Of a stretch of 64,000 bases of DNA, positions 1 through 8,372 are shown in pieces. The notes beneath the pieces are model-generated. The model was not told the DNA's origin, did not search any database, and worked only from the letters and a program-made list of their open reading frames with translations. The stretch spans positions 1 through 64,000 of the forward strand of contig NZ_JAJKLK010000023.1 in NCBI RefSeq assembly GCF_020982545.1. Reading direction: 5' to 3'. The position numbers and the translations under genes are program-made. The first letter of the stretch is position 1, and every line of letters begins with the position of its first letter. The stretch is from Streptomyces sp. MNU76 (GTDB lineage Bacteria; Actinomycetota; Actinomycetes; Streptomycetales; Streptomycetaceae).

Positions 1-105
1 GCGCGACCGCAGCACCGGCGGCGGTTGAGGACGTCGGTCAACACGGCCCGCGCTAAGTTGAGAATCCTGGACCGGCGGGCTGCTCTTCCGCCTAGGGTCT
101 CGATC

Positions 106-636
106 ATGTTCAAGTCAGGGGTGGGGTTCCTCGCGTTGTTCGGGCTCGGCTGGTGGCTGCTGGGCTCGAGTGCATTCGACGGGTTGATGCAGCAGGTCCT
201 GGCCGTAGTCGGCTGTGCCGTCATGGTGGGGCTGATGCTCGCCGCACGCCGTTTCCTTCCCTCGTCGGCAGGGGGACCGTTTCCCGTTGACCGACGTCGG
301 CGGTTCAACCAGATCAACGGGCTCCAGTGGCTGCTGATCATCGCCATCGCCGCAGTCTGCCGTCACGTCGGGGTGCCGGTGCTCATTCCCCGCTGATCGC
401 GGTTGTCGTCGGGCTCCACTTCCTGCCGTTGGCGGCGGTGTTCGAGCAGCCCCGACTGCGAATACCGGCGGCCCTGTTGATCGCTTCCGGGCGACGGGCA
501 TGACCGTCTGGCTCACGAACGGCCCGGACGAGAGCGTTCGCCTCGTGGTGGGCCTTATTTCTGCGCCTCCCTATGGGGCATGGCGATATGGACAGTCGCA
601 GGGCGGCATCCGCTGCCGATCAAGGGCAGGAAATGA
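106..636 (+). pseudogene. Membrane protein of unknown function, multiply frameshifted
   Basis: An ATG at 106 opens a hydrophobic reading frame that stops at 396. The next frames continue the same kind of protein: hydrophobic sequence to about 505, then a further segment ending in a membrane-like stretch and a TGA at 634-636. Three one-base corrections would join them: one extra C at 388-391, one extra G at 489-491, and one base near 563-567. Joined, it would be a protein of about 175 residues with four or five membrane segments. I do not recognise a family. The TGA overlaps the ATG of the next transposase. The joining is inference; the hydrophobic character is visible in each piece. Confidence 0.45.
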
Positions 637-1804
637 GGGTTCTGGCGGCGCGTGACTGGCACCCTGTCTTGGTGGCAGAGCGAGTACGCGTGCGTGAGAT
701 CGACGATGACGAGGGGCGGCGGCTGCTGCGGATCATCCGCAGGGGCACCGGGTCGGTGGTGACCTGGCGGCGGCCCAGGTGGTCCTGCTGGCCGCTCAGG
801 GTATGCCGGTGGCGAAGATCGCCGAGGTCACGTTCACCAGCGCCGACCGGGTCCGCGATGTGATCCACAACTTCAACACTGACGGCTTCAACTCGCTCTA
901 CCCGAAGTACAAGGGCGGGCGCCCGAAGACGTTCACGCTGCCCGAGCGCCGCGAGATCAAGAAGATCGCCAAGTCCAAGCCGACCGAGCACGACCTGCCG
1001 TTTTCCGCCTGGAGTCTGACGAAGCTGGCGGACTTCCTGGTCGCCGAGGGGGTGGTCGACGACATCAGCCACGAGGGCCTGCGCATCCTGCTCCGCGAGG
1101 AAGGCGTCTCCTTTCAACGCCTGAAGACCTGGAAGACCTCCCGCGATCCCGACTACTCGGCCAAGAAGGCCCGCGTCGAACACCTCTACGCTATCGCCGA
1201 CGGCGAGGTCATACCCGAAGAGGGAGAGCCCGAAGCCGTCTTCTGCATGGACGAGTTCGGGCCGCTCAACCTGATGCCCCACCCCGGACGGCAATGGGCC
1301 GAACGCGGAGGCAAGCACAAAAACCCCGCTCGCGAGCCACGCCGGCGGCGCCGGGCGACCTACAACCGCTACGGCGGAATACGTCACCTGTTCGCGGCCC
1401 TGGACCTGACGAAGAACAGGCTCTACGGGCACATCAAGCCCATCAAGAAACGCACGCAGTTCCTGGAGTTCTGCCGCTACCTGCGCAGCCTCTACCCGCC
1501 CGACGTCCGTATCGCGATCGTCTGTGACAACTTCTCCCCGCACCTGACAACGAAGAAATGTCAGCGCGTCGGCACCTGGGCAGCGGCGAACAACGTCGAG
1601 ATCGCCTACACCCCCACCAACAGCTCCTGGCTGAACCGGATCGAGGCCCAGTTCACCGCCCTGCGGTATTTCACCCTCGACGGCACCGACCACGCCGACC
1701 ACAAGGAACAGGGCAGCATGATCCGCCGCTACATCATCTGGCGAAACCGGCATGCCAACGACCAGCACCTCCGCGCCGTCGTCGACAGGGCAAACGTTGC
1801 CTGA
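633..1804 (+). pseudogene. IS630-family transposase, one frameshift
   Basis: This is a DDE transposase of the IS630/Tc1 group. The N-terminal part (from ATG 633, helix-turn-helix region) is in one frame to about 770. From 779 a second frame carries the rest. Restoring one G near 770-773 joins them into about 390 residues. Catalytic motifs are visible: FCMDEFGPL (first D), VCDNFSPH (second D) and LNRIEAQF (E), followed by the usual C-terminal arginine-rich end. There is no A-run or other slippery site at the break, so programmed frameshifting is unlikely here. I could not fix the terminal repeats. A second IS630 element starts 9 bp after its stop codon. Confidence 0.8.
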
Positions 1805-1828
1805 CGCGGCACTAGTAGACTGTCGCGG

Positions 1829-2970
1829 CTAGTTTTTGGGATAGAGGTGGCGCAGTTTGATGCGTGCGTCGTGGGTGGTGAACTGCCAGTTCACCTGACG
1901 CTGGTCGGTGTTGGTGGCGTTCTGCCAGGCTGAGAGTTCGGTGTTGAGGGTGTCGAGGTCGCTGATCCGGCGGTCGAGGCATTGCCGGGTCAGTGCGGAG
2001 AGTTCGATCTCGGCGATGTTGAGCCATGACCCGTGCTTGGGCGTGTGGTGGATCTCGAGGCGTTGGGCCAGGGCGAATGCCTCTTCGGGTTCGAACGCCT
2101 CGTACAACGAGGCGATGTTGTGGGTGTTGAGGTTGTCCATCACCAGCACCACGGTCTCGGCGTCGGGGTAGTCCACGCTCAGTAACTGTTTGACCTGGCC
2201 GGCCCAGTCGATCCGGGTCCGCCGGGACAGTGCCTGAACGCGACGCCACCCGCGCAGGGGTTCGACCCACACGAAGATCGAGGACGTGCCGCAGCGGATG
2301 TACTCGCTGTCCTGGCGGGCGTCGTGACCAGGGCGGGCCGGGAGTGGGTCGCGGGCATCGCCGAGGAGCTGGTAGGGCTTCTCGTCCATGCACACCACCG
2401 GACGTGCCGGGTCGTAGGGCCGGGCATAGACGGCCAGCACGTCTTCCATCCGGGCCGCGAACTCCGCGTTCGCCCGGGGTGGGATGGTCCAGCACTTTCT
2501 CAGGTGAGGGCGCAGTTCCGTTTTTTTAAGACCCGCCCGATGGTGGAGTGGTCCAGATCGGGGATGTCCTCGGCCAGCGCGACATGTTTCTCCAGCAGCC
2601 GCAGCGACCACCGGGTATGGCCCTGGGGTGGCTGTGAGCACGCCATCGCGATCAGCCGGGCTTCGACCTCGCCGGTCACCGGCGAGGGCACCGGTGGGAG
2701 GTCGCGCTTCTTCCGCGCGATCGTGGCGTGCACATCGCCACCGGTCTCGGCGAAACGCTTGGCGACCAGCCGTAACGTCTCACCGGAGACGCCGAGCCGG
2801 GCCGCGATCACCGCCTTGGGATCCACGTCTCCCACCGAGGTGTCCAGTGCTAGCAGTACACGCGCACGCATGATCATCGAGGCCCCACGAACACCCGTGG
2901 TGGTCACCCGGACCAACTCCTCACGATCCTGCGGTGTCAACCTGACCGGCCGCTTCTTCTGTGAACCCAT
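1829..2970 (-). CDS. IS630-family transposase, expressed by -1 programmed frameshifting
   Basis: The ATG at 2970 starts a 157-residue frame (to 2500) with the helix-turn-helix DNA-binding part. The -1 frame, entered at an A7 run, carries the catalytic half to 1829, giving about 380 residues when fused. DDE motifs are seen as VVCMDEKPYQL, LVMDNLNTHN and IAEIELSAL. The zero frame reads TTA AAA AAA CGG and stops six codons after the A-run. Slipping back one base gives AAA AAA ACG GAA and continues into the catalytic domain with family-like sequence on both sides. Two-frame organisation with a -1 shift is known in some IS630 elements. The alternative, a sequencing error in the A-run, cannot be excluded without reads. 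Confidence 0.82.
2521..2527 (-). promoter_or_regulatory. A_AAA_AAA -1 ribosomal slippery site
   Basis: On the minus strand these seven bases are all A. In the zero frame they are split A AAA AAA, which is the canonical X XXY YYZ pattern for tandem tRNA slippage. The codon order is TTA AAA AAA CGG. A seven-A run is very unusual in such GC-rich DNA, which argues it is selected. The frame reached after a -1 slip is exactly the frame of the catalytic domain. Confidence 0.72.
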
Positions 2971-3075
2971 GACGACAGTCCTGTCCGGCAAAAGGGAAGG
3001 AGGAACCCACCAGACACCAGCCTCCCAACCAGACACGCCACAACTAAGCAGCGACGCACTACTAGGCTCCGGGGC

Positions 3076-3786
3076 ATGGGCGAGGACGTGGACCTTGTGG
3101 CTGCCGCCGGAAGTATCGAAGACCGGGACGGAGCCTGGGACTTCATTCGTTGCTTCGTTCGAGGCTGGCGGACGCCCATCCTGCCGGGAGACGGGTGCGA
3201 CGAAAGTGAGATCACACGGGCGGAAGCACGGCTGGGTCTGGCTCTGCCCGCCGCGATGAGGGAGGCGTACTCCTTGTTCGGTCGCCGCAGCGATCTCACG
3301 AGCCGACAGGACCGGTTGCTCTCCCCGGACCAACTCCGGCTGGAGGACGGGGCGCTGGTTTACCGGGTGGAGAGCCAGCACGTTGTCGAATGGGCCGTGC
3401 CGCTCTCGCATGCGGACGAGGACGACCCACCCGTGTGGTTCCGAGACGCCGGCGCCGTCTCGGAGCCGTGGAGAAACTATCTTGGGCGCTTCTCCCTTGC
3501 GTCCGTGGAGATCATTCTGTCCGAATCCGTCCTGTGCGCCGAGGAAGGCCCCCTCAACCACCGGGCCCTGGAGCCTGATGGCGTCACGAGGCTCGAATCG
3601 CTCTACCCACGCCTGCCCCTCCCGGACTACCCCGTGTGGGCACTGGAAGGCAGGGTCACCCGCTGGTTCGCCGGTCCGGGCGTGCTCCTGAGAGAGGACG
3701 CCGGTGAATGGCTGTGGGTACTCGGCCGTTCCGCGGCCGCGGTGGACGGCGTTCGGGCAGCCCTGCCGGGAGACTGGGAGATGTAA
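3076..3786 (+). CDS. SMI1/KNR4 family protein
   Basis: ATG start, 236 residues. The sequence has the SMI1/KNR4 (SUKH) pattern: an acidic helix with 'EARLGLALPAAMREAY' followed by a small-domain beta layout with conserved tryptophans. SUKH proteins are known as immunity proteins to polymorphic toxins and as contact-dependent regulators. That role here is inference, since no toxin gene is adjacent. The gene starts 12 bp after the end of the IS630 element, so its native promoter may have been displaced. Stop TAA at 3784-3786 (GAG ATG TAA). No signal peptide or membrane segment. Confidence 0.7.
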   Translation: MGEDVDLVAAAGSIEDRDGAWDFIRCFVRGWRTPILPGDGCDESEITRAEARLGLALPAAMREAYSLFGRRSDLTSRQDRLLSPDQLRLEDGALVYRVESQHVVEWAVPLSHADEDDPPVWFRDAGAVSEPWRNYLGRFSLASVEIILSESVLCAEEGPLNHRALEPDGVTRLESLYPRLPLPDYPVWALEGRVTRWFAGPGVLLREDAGEWLWVLGRSAAAVDGVRAALPGDWEM

Positions 3787-4023
3787 CCCGGCCACTGGCA
3801 GAAGACGGCTGAAATCGCTGTCCAACGCCCTGGCTGCGCGACGGCGAACACCAGCCGGATGGTCCTCCACCACCTCTCCGGCCTGCGCCTGCGAGTCAGC
3901 AGCGCCACCGACCCGCCTACCGTCGTCATCAGCCGGGGCGTGCAACTCCATCAACTCGACGGCCTGGAACCCACACATCCCCGCTGGCCAGAGACTTGAA
4001 CGGCTTACCCGCGAAGTACGGAG
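3787..4023 (+). other. Non-coding or remnant stretch
   Basis: No complete gene is seen. A plus-strand frame from about 3860 to 3993 has coding-like third positions and ends in TGA, and could be the tail of a degraded gene. It has no recognisable family and no plausible start. It lies in the tail-to-tail space between the SMI1 gene and the Rrf2 regulator. Confidence 0.3.
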
Positions 4024-4458
4024 CTAGCGAGGTGCCGCGAGTACGTCCCGGAGTACGTTCGCGAGCGTGACGCGGGCCAGCTCGTGTCTCAGGGTCTCCT
4101 CGATGCCCTCGTAGATACTCTGCATTGCCGGCTGGATGCCGTGACCCACCACGCATCCCTGGTCCGGGGTGGTGCGGTGCATTGCGAACAGCGGGCCGGG
4201 TTCCACCGCCTCGTACACGTCGAGCAGGGTCATCGACTCCAGCTCGCGTGCCAGCGACCAGCCCGCGCCCACGCCCCGCCGGGACTCCACGAGCCCGGCC
4301 CTGCGCAGCTCGCCGAGCAGCCGTCTGATCACCACGGGGTTGGTGTTCGCGCTGGTCGCGATCTGCTCGGAGGTGGCGACCTCATGGCCCTGGCGCTGGT
4401 AGAGGCCGATCCAGGCCAGCGCGTGGGCGGCGATGGTCAGCCTGCTGTTGGCGCTCAT
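4024..4458 (-). CDS. Rrf2-family transcriptional regulator
   Basis: 144 residues from ATG 4458, preceded by a strong AGGAGGAG ribosome binding site. The N-terminal winged helix is clear: 'MSANSRLTIAAHALAWI', then a recognition region 'NPVVIRRLLGELRRAGLV' and a wing with 'GWSLAR'. The C-terminal dimer helix includes 'GCVVGHGIQPAMQSIYEGIE'. Only one cysteine is present, so the three-cysteine iron-sulfur site of NsrR/IscR-type members is absent. This member probably senses something else or acts through thiol chemistry (inference). It is divergent from a short-chain dehydrogenase, with three operator-like dyads between them, so it most likely represses both genes. Confidence 0.9.
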   Translation of the reverse strand: MSANSRLTIAAHALAWIGLYQRQGHEVATSEQIATSANTNPVVIRRLLGELRRAGLVESRRGVGAGWSLARELESMTLLDVYEAVEPGPLFAMHRTTPDQGCVVGHGIQPAMQSIYEGIEETLRHELARVTLANVLRDVLAAPR

Positions 4459-4473
4459 GGACTCCTCCTCTCG

Positions 4474-4553
4474 GCCGTAACGCTTCATGTTACGACAACA
4501 CAGTCGTAACAGTGAAGGTTGCAACAGCCTGTCGTAACAATTAGCGTTGCGAC
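4474..4553. promoter_or_regulatory. Three tandem operator dyads, probably for Rrf2
   Basis: Three copies of an 8-N7-8 dyad are visible: 4474-4496 (GCCGTAAC, 7 bp, GTTACGAC), 4503-4525 (GTCGTAAC, 7 bp, GTTGCAAC) and 4531-4553 (GTCGTAAC, 7 bp, GTTGCGAC). The centres are 28-29 bp apart. A perfect 9-bp inverted repeat also joins the inner half-sites at 4488-4496 and 4503-4511. The sites fill the gap between the divergent Rrf2 and dehydrogenase genes. Rrf2 proteins are known to bind dyads of this size; assignment to this Rrf2 is inference. Confidence 0.78.
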
Positions 4554-4586
4554 TGCCAGGAAGGGTCAATCAACGAGGTGAGAAGA

Positions 4587-5342
4587 ATGAGCAAGCCACT
4601 CATGGGCAAGGTCGCCCTGGTCACCGGGGGGTCGCGCGGACTGGGAGCCGCGACCGTACGGCTGCTGGCCGAGCAGGGCGCCGACGTCGCCTTCACCTAC
4701 GTCAGCTCCGAGAAGCAGGCGCAGGCCGTCGTCGACGAGGTGCTCGGCGAGGGAGCCAAGGCCGTCGCCTTCCAGTCCGACCAGGCGGACACGAGCCGGG
4801 CGCCGGCGCTGATCGACGACGTGGTCGCGCACTTCGGCGGCCTGGACATCCTCGTCAACAACGCGGCGATCTCGGTGGAGCAGGGCCGCACGGTGGACGA
4901 CCCGGACGCCGACACCGACGCCCTGGACCGGATGCACGCCACCAACTACCTCGGCGTGATCGCCGTCATCCGGGCCGCCTCCCGAGTGCTGCGCACGGGC
5001 GGCCGCATCATCACGGTGAGTTCAGGACTGGGCTCCCGGGTCGGCGTCCCGGGCGTTGCCGACTACTCGGCGACCAAGTCAGGCATCGAGAGGTACACCA
5101 TGGGGGTCGCACGGGACCTCGGGCCCCGCGACATCACGGCCAACGTCGTGGAAGCCGGACTGATGGACAGCGGCATGCAACCGCCGGACCCCGACACCCT
5201 CAAGGCCCTGCTCAGCTCGCTGTCCCTGCAACGCATGGGACACCCCGAAGAAATCGCCGCGGCGATCGCCTTCCTGGCGAGCCCCGCCGCGTCCTACGTC
5301 ACGGGCGCGGTGCTGGACGCCCACGGCGGCTACAACGCCTGA
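4587..5342 (+). CDS. Short-chain dehydrogenase/reductase
   Basis: 251 residues; ATG 4587 is chosen because GAGGTGAG lies just upstream. Classical SDR features are seen: the NAD(P)-binding TGGSRGLG motif near residue 12, NNAAIS near residue 91, a catalytic serine in 'ITVSSGLGS', and YSATKSG with the catalytic Tyr and Lys. The C-terminus has the usual 'LASPAASYVTGAVLDAHGGYNA'-type ending. It probably reduces or oxidises a small carbonyl or alcohol; the substrate cannot be read from sequence. It is divergent from the Rrf2 gene and probably controlled by it. Confidence 0.9.
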   Translation: MSKPLMGKVALVTGGSRGLGAATVRLLAEQGADVAFTYVSSEKQAQAVVDEVLGEGAKAVAFQSDQADTSRAPALIDDVVAHFGGLDILVNNAAISVEQGRTVDDPDADTDALDRMHATNYLGVIAVIRAASRVLRTGGRIITVSSGLGSRVGVPGVADYSATKSGIERYTMGVARDLGPRDITANVVEAGLMDSGMQPPDPDTLKALLSSLSLQRMGHPEEIAAAIAFLASPAASYVTGAVLDAHGGYNA

Positions 5343-5357
5343 ACCCGAACCCCTGCC

Positions 5358-5393
5358 GCGCGCCCCGAAGGACATCGCGCCTTCGGGGCGCGC
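5358..5393 (+). terminator. Hairpin after the dehydrogenase
   Basis: A perfect 14-bp stem (5358-5371 with 5380-5393) and an 8-base loop lie 15 bp after the dehydrogenase stop. There is no T-tract, which is common for Streptomyces terminators. Confidence 0.7.
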
Positions 5394-5460
5394 ACCGCCA
5401 ACGACCCGCGTGTGCGTGGACACGCCTCAAGAAGCCCGGATCGTGATCGTGTTACGAGCT

Positions 5461-7052
5461 CTTAGCTTGGTGTTTAACCTCGGCCGTTCACCTGACCTGC
5501 TGATCTTGGCTCGTTCCCGAGACAGCAGGGCGGCCGTTCTTCACGCTTCGAGGTGTCGAGCAACGTCGCGTGAAGGAACGGCCGCTGGTGAAGAGTCTCG
5601 CCGCTGAACAGTCCGCTGACGCCGCGTTGGGTGTCCTGTCCCACTTTCGTGTCGAGTTCTACGACTGCCTCTACACCCGGGCGGATGCGCTCTTCGAGCT
5701 CACCGACGCGGTGCTGTGCTCGGACGGCCCGGTCACCTCGCTGGTCGAGTTGACGCTCACGGCCGAGCACCGGCGCGGGCACGGAGCAATGTACGACGCC
5801 GTCAACCACGGCTGGCTGGAACCGCGCCGCCTGCGCAGGCTGCTGGCCTCCACGCCGCTGCCGCGAGCCGCCGACGGGCGGATCGTGCTCGCGGTGGACG
5901 TGAGCAACTGGCTGCGACCCGACGCCCCCACCAGCCCGGAGTTGCTGTTCTGCCACGTCTACGGGCGGGGTCGCAGTGCGGATCAGTTCATCCCCGGCTG
6001 GCCCTACTCCTTCGTCGCCGCACTGGAGACGGGACGCACGTCCTGGACTGCCGTGCTGGACGCGATGCGGCTCGGGCCGGCCGACGATGCCACCGCGGTG
6101 ACCGCCACCCAGCTGCGGGAGGTGGTCACCCGGCTGGTGCATGCCGGGCAGTGGCGGCCGGGCGACGCGGACATCCTCGTCGTCATGGACACCGGCTACG
6201 ACGTCACCCGCCTCGCCTACGTCCTGGCCGACCTGCCCGTCGAGCTGATCGGCCGGCTCCGCTCGGACCGCGTCATGCTCCGGGACGCCGGCCCACGCCG
6301 CTCCACCCCACGCGGCGGACAGCCCCGCAAGCACGGCGGCGTCCTCACCTTCTCCAAGCCGGAGTCCTGGCACACCCCTGAACAGGCCACGACGTGCGAC
6401 ACCACCCGCTACGGCCAGGCCGAAGCCCTCGCCTGGGACCGGATGCACCCCCCGCTTGCAGGCCCGTGGCCCCTGGCTCGACCACTGCGGTGAACTCCCT
6501 TTAATCCACGGCACGTTGATCCGGCTGAAGGTCGGGCACCTGCCCGGCGACCGCGACCCCAAGCCGGTGTGGCTGTGGTCCTCACGCACCGGAATGACCG
6601 GACAGGACGTCGACCTGCGGTGGCAGGCGTTCCTCCGCAGATTCGATCTTGAACACACCTTCCGGCTGTTCAAACAGACCCTGGGCTGGACCGTCCCCAA
6701 GGTCCGCGATCCACACACGGCCGACCTGTGGACCTGGCTGATCATCGCCGCCCACACCCAACTCCGCCTCGCCCGGCCCTCGCCGAGGACCTCCGCCGAC
6801 CCTGGGAACGGCCTGCCGAGCCGCGCCGACTTACCCCCGCCCGGGTCCGCCGGGGGTTTCGCCACCTCCGCGTGAAGACAGCCCGTCCCGCCGACGTGCC
6901 CAGACCCTCCAAGCCCGGCCCCGGACGCCCACCCGGCTCGAAGAACCGCAGGCCAGCCCCGCGTCACGAGCCGGGGAAGACCGTGAAACGAATCGAAACC
7001 CTCACCGAACACGTCCGCCTGAAACAGCAGCGAGGTTAATGATCAAGCTTAG
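5461..7052 (+). mobile_element. DDE insertion sequence of about 1.6 kb with 22-bp ends
   Basis: The left end reads CTTAGCTTGGTGTTTAACCT from 5461. The right end read inward from 7052 gives CTAAGCTTGATCATTAACCT, and both continue CG. That is 18 of 22 matches, so these are terminal inverted repeats. The interior is filled by one transposase gene, now split by two frameshifts. No target-site duplication is obvious. The left end lies about 70 bp after the dehydrogenase terminator, so the insertion is probably intergenic. Confidence 0.78.
5570..7039 (+). pseudogene. Transposase (IS4-like DDE family common in Streptomyces), two frameshifts
   Basis: Three frames together encode one transposase of about 490 residues. 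The first piece (5570-6450) has 'VDVSNWLRPDAPTSP' and 'VVMDTGYDVTRLAYVL' motifs that fit the first and second catalytic aspartates. The second piece has 'FLRRFDLEHTFRLFKQTLGW', where the DLEHTFR pattern fits the catalytic glutamate block of IS4-type enzymes. The third piece is the basic C-terminus with 'GPGRPPGSKN'. The breaks are one extra C in the C-run near 6448 and one missing C near 6778. Start codon uncertain (GTG 5570 or GTG 5588). Confidence 0.78.
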
Positions 7053-7392
7053 TGGGCGTTTGATATTGATTCGCTCTGACCGTTTCAATGCACTTTGCCG
7101 CATTTATCGCCAACGCGTGTGGCCTGAAATGCCTGGAATCTCCCTGCCGGTAGGGAGCTTCCGCCCCATTCTTAAACCAGACGGAATCCAGCACCGAGAG
7201 ATGGATCAAACGGGCACACGGGCCGGAACCCGAAAGGCTGTAAAAGCGCATGCAAGGTGCGAATCAACCCGAAGATTGTTGGCCGCAGAAGCGACTTGGC
7301 ACCGCAAAGCATCCCTAAACACCCACTTAGAGGGCGTTTATGCAGGTCAAGCCCTAAATATGACTCTCACCCCTGCCCTGCTTTGGGGGCCT
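7053..7392. other. Lower-GC stretch without a recognisable gene
   Basis: This 340-bp stretch is clearly less GC-rich than its surroundings and has no convincing gene. A 14-base motif just inside its left edge (7048-7061, CTTAGTGGGCGTTT) recurs with one change at 7326-7339. The second copy sits in an imperfect inverted repeat around 7315-7340. These could be ends of a small, decayed mobile element. Confidence 0.35.
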
Positions 7393-8295
7393 TCATCCCA
7401 TAGGCGGCGAATGATGGTCTCCAGGGCGGATGCTCAGCCATCCGTCTCGTTCACTTCCATGCCTGGAAGTCCGTCTGGTTTGAAGTTGCCATGGAGCGGG
7501 AACAGCGCGCAGAAGGCTGGCAGCGATTCCGATCAGTGCTTCTGCCTCACCACGGGTGTATGAGAAGTCTTTAGTCACCTCGTCAGCGTGCTCGGCACCC
7601 GATGCCTGATCGAACGCAGCCTTGTAAATCGCACGCCATCGCTGCGCCTGGCTGCGCTGGTGGAGGTCGTCGTTCTTGCTGATCTGGGGCCAGTCGGCCA
7701 CGGCAAAGATGCGCTCCATGGCCTGGCGGGCGCTGCCGATCGACTTGTCGAACTCGCCGTCGTGCAGGAGTCGACGCGCATTCTGCAGGTACACCGCAGC
7801 ATCGCGACGCGCCCCGTTGGGCGCCGGCAGCGGGATAGCGAGCGCGAAGCCGAAGGAGGTGCCGAGCCGCTCCAGCTCGTTCTGCCACACGCTGGCAGGC
7901 ACCCGAATCTGCTCACGGCTCTCAGCGGAAAGAAGGTTGAACTGGAAGAAGCCGCTGATCTGTAGCTCCAGGAGCAGGTCCTGCCCGGCTCGGTGTTCCT
8001 CAAGGTCCAGCAGCTGCTGGTTGGCGACAGGGAAGGCGAGACGGAGGCCGGTGTGGTTGTGATTGGTCAGCCTGACCCGGGTGGGCTGGGCAGTGGCGAT
8101 CCACCGCCAGTTGGGAGGAGCGACGTAGGCCTCCGCCTCCACCTCGCACAACAAGTTGTGTTCCAGGCCAGAAGGCAGCAGTTCGGCCGCGATGGTGAGC
8201 CGGTGCACGTCGAAGCCAGGCGCGAGGCTGACCCGGGTGGGGTCGATGCGGGCGGTCCCTTCGACGACCGCACCTTCGACGACCGCCTCTGCCAC
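7393..8295 (-). CDS. Unknown protein with a helical C-terminal domain
   Basis: About 300 residues if the GTG at 8295 is the start; the frame stays open further upstream, so the start is uncertain. The N-terminal half looks beta-rich ('DVHRLTIAAELLPSG', 'EVEAEAYVAPPNWRW'). The C-terminal half is helical with 'LHDGEFDKSIGSARQAMERI', a pattern seen in small all-helical domains of HEPN-like or AbiJ-like type. I see no clear R-x4-6-H RNase motif, so a nuclease role is not supported. Third-position GC supports real coding. It lies downstream of a very long hairpin and next to IS debris, so it may be horizontally acquired. Confidence 0.55.
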   Translation of the reverse strand: MAEAVVEGAVVEGTARIDPTRVSLAPGFDVHRLTIAAELLPSGLEHNLLCEVEAEAYVAPPNWRWIATAQPTRVRLTNHNHTGLRLAFPVANQQLLDLEEHRAGQDLLLELQISGFFQFNLLSAESREQIRVPASVWQNELERLGTSFGFALAIPLPAPNGARRDAAVYLQNARRLLHDGEFDKSIGSARQAMERIFAVADWPQISKNDDLHQRSQAQRWRAIYKAAFDQASGAEHADEVTKDFSYTRGEAEALIGIAASLLRAVPAPWQLQTRRTSRHGSERDGWLSIRPGDHHSPPMG

Positions 8296-8305
8296 GGAGC
8301 GCTGA

Positions 8306-8366
8306 CGGGATGCCGACCGGCGTGCCCCACCGGTTCCACCGGTGGGGCACGCCGGTCGGCATCCCG
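8306..8366. terminator. Very long perfect hairpin (29-bp stem, 3-base loop)
   Basis: Bases 8306-8334 and 8338-8366 are perfect reverse complements, separated by TCC. The hairpin lies 7 bp after the stop of the peptidoglycan-binding gene (minus strand) and just before the likely start of the unknown protein. It is long for a terminator, but position favours that role. It is not followed by a T-tract. Confidence 0.75.
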
Positions 8367-8372
8367 TGCGAC

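Larger units (their letters stand above)
1813..3064 (-). mobile_element. Complete IS630-family insertion sequence
   Basis: The element is about 1.25 kb and both ends are visible. The right-hand end read inward begins TAGTAGTGCGTCGCTGCTTA. The left-hand end begins TAGTAGACTGTCGCGGCTAG, and both continue into AGTT-rich sequence. These are imperfect terminal inverted repeats of about 27 bp. Each end starts at TA, the dinucleotide that IS630/Tc1 elements target and duplicate (established for the family). It contains one transposase made by -1 frameshifting. Its left end sits 9 bp after the stop of another IS630 transposase, so it may have inserted into that element's end. Confidence 0.82.

Noticed and set aside
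770..779. Programmed frameshift in the first IS630 transposase
   Set aside because: No slippery heptamer or A/T run; one missing G in a GGCGGC stretch explains it better.
5474..7012. 512-residue minus-strand frame across the IS element
   Set aside because: It is antisense to a recognisable transposase and inverted repeats mark the IS ends on either side.
8306..8366. tRNA, attachment site or integron attC
   Set aside because: No tRNA fold or integrase nearby; a simple perfect palindrome does not have attC features.
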